NCBI GenBank assembly: GCA_964444835.1 | Contig: CAYUIT010000073.1 | Location: 1 to 13,989, forward strand | Length of the DNA: 13,989 bases | Direction of reading: 5' to 3' | DNA from: CADEED01 sp964444835 | GTDB taxonomy: Bacteria; Pseudomonadota; Gammaproteobacteria; Steroidobacterales; Steroidobacteraceae | Part shown: in pieces, positions 1 to 9,529 of the stretch | Position numbering within the stretch: the stretch's first letter is position 1 | Layout: every line of letters starts with the position of its first letter | Position numbers and translations under genes: made by a program | Notes under the pieces: model-generated | What the model saw: only the letters and a program-made list of their open reading frames with translations | Database searches by the model: none | What the model was told of the DNA's origin: nothing

Positions 1-522
<522 letters not shown>

Positions 523-527
523 AGACA

Positions 528-548
528 GCGGGGCCGACGCGGCCCCGC
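528..548. terminator. Hairpin between rpoD and the converging operon, probable bidirectional terminator
   Basis: Bases 528-535 (GCGGGGCC) pair perfectly with 541-548 (GGCCCCGC) around a five-base loop, giving an 8-bp, almost all G:C stem. It starts six bases after the rpoD stop and lies just beyond the stop of the minus-strand amidohydrolase gene at 556. No good T-run follows on either side: the plus strand continues AGCTTCCT and the minus strand TGTCTTC. It may therefore be an imperfect intrinsic terminator serving both converging transcripts, or a 3'-end stabilising hairpin. The stem is seen directly; its termination function is inferred from position. Confidence 0.6.
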
Positions 549-555
549 AGCTTCC

Positions 556-2616
556 TCAGCGCCGCACTTCGAGCGTGGGTGCCGTCGTGAACGGCTTCAC
601 GCCAATTGCCGCATGCATCGCGGGCGGCAACATCACGGCGCCTTCCTTCATCACGAGTCGCGTCTTGCGCAAGGCGGTAATGTCTTGCGTCGGGTCGCCG
701 TCGACTAACAACAAGTCGGCCGACTTACCCCGCTCGATCGAACCGAGTTGTTGGTCGAGACCGACATAGCGAGCGGTATCGAGCGTTGCAATCTGCAACA
801 CGCGGCTTGCAGGAATGCCCGCGCCGACATACGACTCCAATTCGCTGTGCAGCATGAAGCCCGGCATATCGTCGGTGCCGGGTACGATCCGAATGCCCTG
901 CTCGTGCAGCAGCTTGATCATCTGCTGGAGCTTCTGCCACGACGCTTCGTATGCCGGGCGCTGGTTCGGCTTTACGTCGAGCAGTGGTGCGCGCCGCGAG
1001 CGTTGAATCGACGCTGGCATGTTGGCGAGCCAGTTGAGGTCGTTCGGCGACGTCTTGCCGGCTTGCGATAGCAGCATCTGCTGGAAGATCGCGAGCGTGG
1101 GATCCACCGTGGTGCCCCGCTCCTTCATCAATGCGAGCATGCGACGGACCGGCTCGCTGTTGAGATCTAACTTGCCGACACGCTCGCCGAGTGCCGTGAA
1201 ACGGAATGGCGTGCGCGTGTCTTCTTGCTCGCTGATCACGAACGACAGCATCAATTGATTGATGTGATTGATCTCGTCGTAGCCGTCGCGCACGGCGCGC
1301 TCGGCGGTCATGAAGGCGGGAATGTGCCCGGAGATCTTGAGCCCGAGCCGATGCGCCTCGGCGGCCACTGGCGCCACCCAATCCGGCGTAAACGAGTTGT
1401 AGACCTTGATCTGGCGAAAGCCGCGATTCGCATACCAGCGCACGGCCTCGAGTGCGGGCTCCGCCTCGGCGACCACGAAGCCGCCCCGCGAGGAGAATGG
1501 GCTGCGACCTTCGAGGAAGCCGGCTAACAGCAAGCGTGGTCCTAACAACTCACCCGAGCGAATCCGCGCATCGAGCTCGAGCAGCGAGTCGTTGTCGTTA
1601 CCCATGTCACGCACCGTCGTGACGCCGGCCCCCAAATGCAACGGCGCCTGCCAAGCGCCGTAATGACCGTGCATATCGAACAGGCCGGGCACGACGGTCC
1701 CGCCGGCACCGTCCACGATCACGGCAGCGCCGTCTTTTGGCACGGTCGCTGCGAGGCTCGTGATGCGCCCCCGATAAACCGCAATGGTGGTCGGCTCGCC
1801 GACTTTGCCTGCGACGCTGTCGAAGACGCGCACATTGCGGAGAAAGATCGGCGCATCGAAGCGCTGCAGATGATCGCGCGTGAATTGGCTCAAAGCTTCC
1901 GAATCGAGCGTCTGCGCGAGATCGGACAGGGCGCGAAACTCACTTTCGTAGCCGGCGCGGACGATGACCCAACCGGGCGAGATTTGTGCGAACAAGCGCC
2001 GCTCGGCGTCGAACAAGGTAAATGTGGGTGACAGACCTAAGCCTGAAGCGGAATACGCTGTCACGGCGATGGCTTGCGCGCCGCTACCGACCGTGACGTC
2101 ACGGACTTTGCGCACGCTGAGCGAGCCCGACGGCGCCACCGCGATCGTTTGGTCGGGCGCCGCGAGCGCCAAGCGCACGGCGGGTTCGAGGGCCCACGGG
2201 CTGCCGTCGTTCGTCAGATAAAACGGCGCGCTGGCGACACGCATCTCACCCGCGTCATTCAGCGAGCGATACCGCGCCACGCCGTTGCGATACGTGAACG
2301 ACTCTTTGACCGGCGCGCCGAACCACGCTTTGCCTTCGACCTGCCAGTCGACTGGCACGCCGGCGGCATCGAGTGTGACACGCTCGCGGATCTTGGAGCC
2401 GCGACCGTTGTCATCGGCACGCCAATCGACCGCGACGCGATTGCCGGTCGTCACCGCGACGATCGAACCAATTTTCTCGCCGCTCGACATCATTGACCAT
2501 TCGTCCCGGCGGCTTTCCGCCTGCGCTGGCGCAAGCCATGTACCGGCGACGATCGTGAGCAATGCGAGCATGGCCCCACGACGCAGAAGTGCGAATTCGA
2601 AGTGTGATGCGTTCAT
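556..2616 (-). CDS. Exported metal-dependent amidohydrolase (imidazolonepropionase/prolidase-like) with N-terminal extension
   Basis: A 686-residue amidohydrolase-superfamily hydrolase that probably acts in the periplasm. Residues 1-33 look like a Sec signal peptide (RR, hydrophobic run LALLTIVAGTWLA, cleavage after AQA). Residues ~34-250 form a domain I do not recognise, probably beta-rich. Residues ~255-665 form the amidohydrolase domain, with a complete binuclear site visible: HGH (H316, H318) in GLFDMHGHYG, K404 in RQIKVYNSF (candidate carboxylated lysine), H431 in SGHIPAF, H451 in EINHINQ and D582 in PGTDD. The C-terminal GSIERGKSADLLLVDGDP is the usual beta-sandwich return. Relatives include Xaa-Pro dipeptidases and imidazolonepropionase-like hydrolases; the substrate cannot be read from sequence. 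It is the last gene of the liuB-liuC-liuD-antiporter unit, 27 bases after the antiporter gene. The ATG start is supported by a strong Shine-Dalgarno sequence and by the signal peptide beginning there. Confidence 0.9.
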   Translation of the reverse strand: MNASHFEFALLRRGAMLALLTIVAGTWLAPAQAESRRDEWSMMSSGEKIGSIVAVTTGNRVAVDWRADDNGRGSKIRERVTLDAAGVPVDWQVEGKAWFGAPVKESFTYRNGVARYRSLNDAGEMRVASAPFYLTNDGSPWALEPAVRLALAAPDQTIAVAPSGSLSVRKVRDVTVGSGAQAIAVTAYSASGLGLSPTFTLFDAERRLFAQISPGWVIVRAGYESEFRALSDLAQTLDSEALSQFTRDHLQRFDAPIFLRNVRVFDSVAGKVGEPTTIAVYRGRITSLAATVPKDGAAVIVDGAGGTVVPGLFDMHGHYGAWQAPLHLGAGVTTVRDMGNDNDSLLELDARIRSGELLGPRLLLAGFLEGRSPFSSRGGFVVAEAEPALEAVRWYANRGFRQIKVYNSFTPDWVAPVAAEAHRLGLKISGHIPAFMTAERAVRDGYDEINHINQLMLSFVISEQEDTRTPFRFTALGERVGKLDLNSEPVRRMLALMKERGTTVDPTLAIFQQMLLSQAGKTSPNDLNWLANMPASIQRSRRAPLLDVKPNQRPAYEASWQKLQQMIKLLHEQGIRIVPGTDDMPGFMLHSELESYVGAGIPASRVLQIATLDTARYVGLDQQLGSIERGKSADLLLVDGDPTQDITALRKTRLVMKEGAVMLPPAMHAAIGVKPFTTAPTLEVRR

Positions 2617-2620
2617 GTGA

Positions 2621-2628
2621 CCTCTCCC
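2621..2628 (-). promoter_or_regulatory. Strong Shine-Dalgarno sequence of the exported amidohydrolase gene
   Basis: The minus strand reads GGGAGAGG, then four bases, then ATG at 2616. The other minus-strand genes of this unit lack an obvious Shine-Dalgarno sequence. This site fixes the amidohydrolase start, and it suggests the last gene can be translated independently of its neighbour. Confidence 0.7.
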
Positions 2629-2643
2629 AATGACTTAGCGAGA

Positions 2644-3864
2644 CTAACGATGTGGAACGTGTGGATGCCAGCCCATGATCGCCAGCATCACGAAAAATCC
2701 GACGACATACGCCAGCGCGACATGCCAGCCACCGCGCACCCATTGCACGACCGACTTCGCTTGCGGAAACAAGTTCGACACGGCAACGCCGGCTGACGAG
2801 CCGAACCACAACATCGAACCGCCGAAGCCGACCGCGTACGCGAGCATGCCCCAATCGTAGCCGCCTTGTTCGAGGGCGAGCTTGGTGAGCGGGATGTTGT
2901 CGAAGATTGCGGAGATGAAGCCGAGCTGGAACGTGGTAACCCACGATGCCGCCGGCAAGCGCTCGACCGGCATCATCGAGGCGCACATGACGAGCGACAG
3001 CAAGAACACGCTGCCTTTCGCGGTCGAGGGAATGATCTGCCAATCGGGCGCGCGCAACGGAATGCACGCTAACAACACGAGCCAAACCGTTGCGCCCAGG
3101 ATCGGAAAGCGATCCGACAACTCTGGCATGTTGGTGTTGACACCGACGTTCACGAGGATCGCTGCGACCAGGATCAGCGCCACGATACCGGCGCGTGCCC
3201 AGTCGACGTGCACCGCGCGCGTCACATCTTTCACGATCGGCGAGAAACGCTGTTGCTGCAACGAGGCGGGAATCGCGAACACGAAGAACGCGGCACCGGC
3301 AGCGACATACGCGTGCAACACGTCGATCGGCGCAACGCCGTCGATCCACATCATGGTGGTCGTCGTATCGCCCACGACACTGCCGGAGCCGCCGGCATTC
3401 GAAGCCGCGACAATCGCGGCGAGATAGCCGATGTGTAGTTTGTTGCGATAGACCGTGCCCGCCACCGTCGCACCAATGATGGCCGCAGCGATGTTGTCGA
3501 GAAACGAGGACAGCACAAACACGAGCGCGAGCAAGACCAAGCCGCCGCGCCAATCGTCAGGCAGCACACGCGGCAAGAGGTGCGGAATGTGACTTTCCTC
3601 GAAGTGACGCGACAGCAATGCGAAGCCTACGAGGAGTGCGAACAAGTTCGCGAGAATGACCCACTCGTGCTGCAAATGGTGCAGCAAGCCCGGCAGCCCT
3701 GCGGTTCCGGCAAACCCGGTGACGAGTAGTTTGTAGGAGGTAATCGCAACGAGGCCCGTGAGCGCGACTTGTAGCGTCCGCTCGTGAAACAGCGCAACGC
3801 CAAGCAACGTAGCCGCAAAGAGGACGAATTCGAGCGGGATACCGAACGGTTCAAACGGGCTCAT
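2644..3864 (-). CDS. Ion-transporter superfamily membrane protein, NhaD/citrate-transporter-like antiporter
   Basis: A 406-residue inner-membrane transporter of the ion-transporter (IT/CitMHS) superfamily, which includes NhaD Na+/H+ antiporters, ArsB and citrate carriers. It is hydrophobic throughout, with about 11-12 predicted membrane segments. It shows the internal-repeat pattern of this fold: SSFLDN (119-124) followed by NAGGSGSVVGDTTTT (156-170) in the first half, then SAIFDNIPLTK (318-328) followed by GGSMLWFGSSAGVAVSN (348-364) in the second. Paired DN plus Gly/Ser/Thr-rich re-entrant segments are expected to line the substrate path. The closest recognisable relatives are NhaD-type Na+/H+ antiporters, but organic-anion transport is equally possible. 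The start lies 12 bases after the liuD stop, so the gene is almost certainly co-transcribed with the leucine-catabolism genes. It is short compared with classical NhaD proteins of about 450-480 residues. Confidence is good on the family and low on the substrate. Confidence 0.8.
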   Translation of the reverse strand: MSPFEPFGIPLEFVLFAATLLGVALFHERTLQVALTGLVAITSYKLLVTGFAGTAGLPGLLHHLQHEWVILANLFALLVGFALLSRHFEESHIPHLLPRVLPDDWRGGLVLLALVFVLSSFLDNIAAAIIGATVAGTVYRNKLHIGYLAAIVAASNAGGSGSVVGDTTTTMMWIDGVAPIDVLHAYVAAGAAFFVFAIPASLQQQRFSPIVKDVTRAVHVDWARAGIVALILVAAILVNVGVNTNMPELSDRFPILGATVWLVLLACIPLRAPDWQIIPSTAKGSVFLLSLVMCASMMPVERLPAASWVTTFQLGFISAIFDNIPLTKLALEQGGYDWGMLAYAVGFGGSMLWFGSSAGVAVSNLFPQAKSVVQWVRGGWHVALAYVVGFFVMLAIMGWHPHVPHR

Positions 3865-3876
3865 GTGAGCCGCATC

Positions 3877-5849
<1,973 letters not shown>

Positions 5850-5853
<4 letters not shown>

Positions 5854-6644
5854 GACGACGGTGGCAGCCAGTGAGGCTTACGGCGCTCGAGAAATGCCGC
5901 GATACCCTCGCGGCCCTCATCACTCGCGCGCAGTGCAGCGATGCGTGCTGCTGTGTCCACTGCCAACTCCGGCGAAATGGCAGCCGCGCCGACATCTCGA
6001 ATGAGGCGTTTCGACTCCGCCAACGCCGTCGGCCCGGCTAACAATAGCTGCTGCGCGAGGTGGCCAATGACGGTGTCCAGTGTTGTGAGCGGTGTCACCT
6101 CGTGGATGAGACCGGTCGTTTGCGCCACTGCGGCCGTGAAGCGCTCTGCTGTGAGTGCGTAGCGACTGGCCTGGCGCTCACCCATGGCGCGCACGACGTA
6201 CGGGCCGATCGTGGCGGGAATCAATCCGATGCGCACTTCGGTTAAACAAAACTGCACTGTGTCGGCGGCGACTGCGATATCGCACGCCGCGACGAGACCG
6301 AGGCCTCCTGCAAAGCAATCGCCCTGAACGCGGGCGATCGTGGGCTTCGGTACCGTGTACAAGCGGTACAGCATGCGAGCGAGCTTCTCGGCATCGACTT
6401 GATTCTCGGCCCGCGAATACGTGGCCATGCGACGCATCCAATTGAGATCGGCGCCCGCGGAGAATACTGGGCCGCGACCGCCTAACACGATGACTCGTAC
6501 GGCCGGATCGTCGCTCAGTGCCGCAAGCGCCGCATCGAGCTCGGCGATCATGACGTCGCTGAACGCGTTGCGGATCTCGGGACGATTGAGCCACACGGTT
6601 GCAACCGAGTCTTGCTGCGCGAGTTCGAGTGTCGTGTACGTCAT
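5850..6644 (-). CDS. liuC: Methylglutaconyl-CoA hydratase, crotonase family
   Basis: A 264-residue enoyl-CoA hydratase/isomerase-family protein that hydrates 3-methylglutaconyl-CoA to HMG-CoA in leucine breakdown. The crotonase fold is seen in FSAGADLNWM (61-70) and CFAGGLGLVAACDIA (110-124), which form the CoA pocket and oxyanion hole, and in QFCLTEVRIGLIPA (131-144), which carries the catalytic acid E136. The second acid of classical crotonase, in a GCEL context, is Gly here (GLGL). That matches my recollection of proteobacterial LiuC proteins and need not mean inactivity. It sits 11 bases downstream of liuB and overlaps liuD by four bases. The ATG at 6644 gives the normal family N-terminus, although no clear Shine-Dalgarno precedes it. 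Assignment to LiuC rather than a general hydratase depends on the operon context. Confidence 0.88.
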
Positions 6645-6655
6645 TGGCTAACGAC

Positions 6656-8263
6656 TCACATCCGAAAAATGCCGAAGCGCGTCGCCTCGATCGGCGCATT
6701 CAATGAGGCGGCGATCCCGAGCCCCAGACAGAGCCGCGTGTCGGCGGGGTCGATCAAGCCATCGTCCCACAAACGTGCGCTCGCATAGTACGGGTTGCCT
6801 TGCGCTTCATACTGCGCACGAATGGGCTCCTTGAAAGCCGCCTCGTCGCTTGCACTCCACGTGCCGCCTTTGGCCTCGATGCCTTCGCGACGTACGGTGG
6901 CCAGCACACTCGCCGCCTGCTCGCCGCCCATGACGCTGATGCGCGCGTTCGGCCACATCCACATCATGCGCGGGCTATAAGCCCGACCGCACATGCCATA
7001 GTTGCCGGCCCCGAAGCTGCCGCCCACGACGACCGTAAATTTCGGCACTTGCGCGCAAGCGACGGCGGTCACCATCTTGGCACCGTGCTTGGCGATGCCC
7101 TCATTCTCATAAGCGCGGCCCACCATAAAGCCTGTGATGTTCTGCAAGAACACCAACGGAATGCGCCGCTGGCAGCAGAGTTCGACAAAGTGCGCGCCTT
7201 TCAGCGCCGACTCGGAGAACAGGATGCCGTTGTTAGCAACGATTCCGACAGGGATACCAAAAATGCGTGCAAAGCCTGTGACGAGTGTCGCGCCATAGCG
7301 CGCTTTGAATTCGTCGAACTCGCTCCCATCGACGATCCGCGCAATGATTTCGCGAATGTCGTAGGGCTTACGCGTATCGGTGGGTACGACGCCGTAGATG
7401 TCCTCGCGGTCGTACAGAGGATCCACGGGCTCGATGATATCGAGGTCGGTACGAGCCGGCCGACGCAGATGGCCGACCACGCGGCGCGCGATATCGAGCG
7501 CGTGGCGATCGTCGTTGGCGAGGTGATCTGCGACACCCGACAAACGAGTGTGTACGTCGCCGCCACCGAGATCTTCGGCGCTCACGACTTCACCCGTTGC
7601 GGCTTTGACGAGCGGCGGTCCGCCCAGAAAGATCGTGCCTTGATTGCGCACGATGATCGTCTCGTCGCTCATCGCCGGCACGTAGGCACCGCCCGCCGTA
7701 CACGAGCCCATGACCACTGCGATCTGGGGGATGCTGAGCGCGGACATCGTGGCTTGGTTGTAGAAGATGCGGCCGAAATGATCGCGATCTGGAAACACTT
7801 CGTCTTGGCTCGGCAGGTGCGCGCCACCCGAGTCCACGAGGTAGATGCACGGCAAGCGATTCTCGCGCGCAATGTCTTGCGCCCGTAGATGCTTCTTGAC
7901 CGTCATCGGGTAGTAAGTACCGCCCTTCACGGTTGCGTCGTTGCACACGATGACGCATTCGCGCCCCGCAACGCGGCCCACGCCCGTGATCACGCCAGCG
8001 CTGGGTGCTTCGTCGCCATACATACCGTTCGCGGCGAACTGGGAGAACTCGAGGAATGGCGTGCCTGGATCGAGCAACGCGTCGACTCGTGCGCGAGGTA
8101 ACAACTTGCCGCGCGCCACGTGCTTCGCACGTGCGGCCTCGCCACCGCCCAGGGCCACTTTTGCGGCGCGAGCGCGCAACTCGGCGACGAGCGCCCGCAT
8201 CGCGCCTGCATTAGCCACGAAATCGGCCGACCGCGCGTTTAGTTTGGTTTCTATGACGGGCAT
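6656..8263 (-). CDS. liuB: 3-methylcrotonyl-CoA carboxylase, carboxyltransferase beta subunit
   Basis: Carboxyltransferase subunit of methylcrotonyl-CoA carboxylase. It moves CO2 from biotin on LiuD to 3-methylcrotonyl-CoA. The two crotonase-like halves are clear: LVDSGGAHLPSQDE (142-155) and GSCTAGGAYVPAMSDE (186-201) in the N half; FLQNITGFMVG and GGSFGAGNYGMCGRAY (414-429) in the C half, ending IEATRFGIFRM. I chose the ATG at 8263 (MPVIETKLNARSADF). It gives 535 residues, the usual length, and matches the standard N-terminus. An in-frame TTG at 8278 would add five residues. It has a GAGG one base upstream, too close to act as its ribosome site, and for the ATG that same GAGG is 16 bases away, so ribosome-site evidence is weak either way. 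It is the first gene of the minus-strand unit and divergent from liuA. Confidence 0.95.
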   Translation of the reverse strand: MPVIETKLNARSADFVANAGAMRALVAELRARAAKVALGGGEAARAKHVARGKLLPRARVDALLDPGTPFLEFSQFAANGMYGDEAPSAGVITGVGRVAGRECVIVCNDATVKGGTYYPMTVKKHLRAQDIARENRLPCIYLVDSGGAHLPSQDEVFPDRDHFGRIFYNQATMSALSIPQIAVVMGSCTAGGAYVPAMSDETIIVRNQGTIFLGGPPLVKAATGEVVSAEDLGGGDVHTRLSGVADHLANDDRHALDIARRVVGHLRRPARTDLDIIEPVDPLYDREDIYGVVPTDTRKPYDIREIIARIVDGSEFDEFKARYGATLVTGFARIFGIPVGIVANNGILFSESALKGAHFVELCCQRRIPLVFLQNITGFMVGRAYENEGIAKHGAKMVTAVACAQVPKFTVVVGGSFGAGNYGMCGRAYSPRMMWMWPNARISVMGGEQAASVLATVRREGIEAKGGTWSASDEAAFKEPIRAQYEAQGNPYYASARLWDDGLIDPADTRLCLGLGIAASLNAPIEATRFGIFRM

Positions 8264-8295
8264 GGTGCGCTGCGACAAGCCTCGTAGCGAGAGCG

Positions 8296-8324
8296 ATTGA
8301 ATCGCATCCCTAATTGTCGGACAA
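8296..8324 (-). promoter_or_regulatory. Candidate sigma-70 promoter of the liuB operon
   Basis: On the minus strand, TTGTCC (8324-8319) and TTCAAT (8301-8296) are 17 bases apart, each with four of six consensus matches. The -35 lies inside the palindrome at 8313-8325. Transcription would begin near 8289, about 26 bases before the liuB ATG. It mirrors the liuA candidate, and one bound regulator would cover both. Modest match, inference. Confidence 0.35.
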
Positions 8325-8325
8325 T
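8297..8325 (+). promoter_or_regulatory. Candidate sigma-70 promoter of liuA
   Basis: TTGAAT (8297-8302) and GACAAT (8320-8325) are separated by 17 bases, each matching four of six consensus positions. Transcription would begin near 8332, leaving a leader of about 25 bases before the ATG at 8357. The -10 lies inside the predicted operator, as expected for repression. The match is modest, so this is a candidate only. Confidence 0.4.
8313..8325. promoter_or_regulatory. Predicted GntR-family operator in the liuB/liuA divergent promoter region
   Basis: ATTGTCGGACAAT is a perfect inverted repeat of 6-base arms around one central base. It contains TTGTCGGACAA, which fits the TNGTNNNACNA consensus bound by FadR/FCD-type GntR regulators. 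It lies almost exactly midway between the starts of liuB (8263) and liuA (8357), and a GntR/FCD regulator is encoded immediately behind liuA. The palindrome and its position are seen directly. Binding by the adjacent regulator is inferred. Confidence 0.72.
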
Positions 8326-8356
8326 ACTACAAACATTCCAGTGGGGACAAGCGACC

Positions 8357-9529
8357 ATGGCGGGCCTCGACTCCTGTGATTTCGATTTTGGGCTGGGCGA
8401 CACACTTGATGAGGTGCGCTCATTGGCCCGGCGCTTTGCGCGCGAGAGCATCGCTCCCCTCGCCCGCGAGATCGATCGTAGCAACGAGTTCCCACGACAC
8501 CTATGGCCGCAAATGGGCGAACTCGGCCTGCTCGGTATCACCGTGCCGGAGTCGATGGGCGGCACGGGCCTCGGCTACCTCGCGCACGTCATCGTCATGG
8601 AAGAGATCTCGCGCGTCTCCGGCTCCGTTGGCTTGTCGTACGGCGCTCACTCCAATTTGTGCATCAACCAATTGCGCCTGAACGGCACAGACGCGCAACG
8701 CACTCAATACCTACCGAAATTGATCTCGGGCGAGCACGTCGGTGCGCTCGCGATGTCGGAACCCGGTTCGGGCTCAGATGTCGTGTCGATGCAATTGCGG
8801 GCGGAGCTGCGTGGCGATCGCTACGTGCTGAACGGCCGGAAGATGTGGATCACCAACGGGCCCGATGCCGACGTACTGGTCGTCTACGCCAAGACTCTCC
8901 CTGAGGCCGGCCCGCGCGGCATCAGCGCGTTCATCATCGAGCGCGGCATGCGCGGCTTTTCGACCGCCCAGAAGCTCGACAAGCTCGGGATGCGCGGCTC
9001 CTCCACCTGTGAGCTCGTGTTCGACGACTGTGAGGTGCCCGCGCGGAATTTGTTAGGCACCGAGAATGGCGGCGTGCGCGTACTGATGAGCGGTCTCGAC
9101 TATGAGCGCGTCGTGCTGTCGGGTGGCCCGTTGGGCCTGATGGCGGCTGCGCTCGATCTCGTGCTGCCGTATGTGCACGAGCGCAAGCAATTCGGCCAAG
9201 CCATCGGCACTTTCCAGTTGATGCAAGCGAAGCTCGCCGACATGTATACGCAACTCAACGCCGCGCGCGCCTACACCTACATGGTGGCCCAGGCTTGCGA
9301 CGCGAAGCGCGCCACGCGGCGCGATGCCGCTGGTGTCATCCTCTTCTCGGCGGAACGCGCGACGCTGATGGCGCTCGAAGCCATCCAGGCGCTCGGTGGA
9401 AATGGCTACATCAACGACTATGACGCAGGCCGCTTGCTGCGCGATGCTAAGCTTTACGAGATTGGTGCAGGCACACAGGAAATTCGCCGCATGTTGATCG
9501 GCCGCGAACTGTTCGAACTCACGGCATGA
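8357..9529 (+). CDS. liuA: Isovaleryl-CoA dehydrogenase
   Basis: FAD-dependent acyl-CoA dehydrogenase that oxidises isovaleryl-CoA to 3-methylcrotonyl-CoA, the first committed step of this branch. It is cytoplasmic and passes electrons to ETF. Length is 390 residues, normal for the family. Visible are the N-terminal helical domain (VRSLARRFARESIAPLAREI), the FAD/substrate loop ALAMSEPGSGSDVVSM, KMWITNGPDADVLVVYAKT, and the C-terminal EAIQALGGNGYINDY and GAGTQEIRRMLIGREL. The catalytic base is E250 in GLDYERVVLSGGPLG, the position used by isovaleryl-CoA dehydrogenase rather than by short- and medium-chain enzymes. An in-frame TTG at 8297 would add 20 residues but lies in the predicted promoter/operator. 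The ATG has GGGGA nine bases upstream and gives the usual N-terminus. It is divergent from liuB and overlaps the regulator gene by four bases. Confidence 0.94.
   Translation: MAGLDSCDFDFGLGDTLDEVRSLARRFARESIAPLAREIDRSNEFPRHLWPQMGELGLLGITVPESMGGTGLGYLAHVIVMEEISRVSGSVGLSYGAHSNLCINQLRLNGTDAQRTQYLPKLISGEHVGALAMSEPGSGSDVVSMQLRAELRGDRYVLNGRKMWITNGPDADVLVVYAKTLPEAGPRGISAFIIERGMRGFSTAQKLDKLGMRGSSTCELVFDDCEVPARNLLGTENGGVRVLMSGLDYERVVLSGGPLGLMAAALDLVLPYVHERKQFGQAIGTFQLMQAKLADMYTQLNAARAYTYMVAQACDAKRATRRDAAGVILFSAERATLMALEAIQALGGNGYINDYDAGRLLRDAKLYEIGAGTQEIRRMLIGRELFELTA

Noticed and set aside
2411..3553. Minus-strand open frame of about 380 codons spanning the antiporter and amidohydrolase genes
   Set aside because: It is Arg/Ala/His-rich, runs out of frame across two real genes, and resembles no protein. 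It is a compositional shadow.
6241..6350. liuC lacking one of the two classical crotonase glutamates
   Set aside because: Gly at this place is, as far as I recall, usual in LiuC-type proteins and the other acid (E136) is present, so it is not evidence of an inactive enzyme.
6800..7888. Long open frame of about 360 codons on the + strand opposite liuB
   Set aside because: It is antisense to a fully recognisable carboxyltransferase gene, has no family resemblance and no ribosome site. High GC and codon bias make such frames common.
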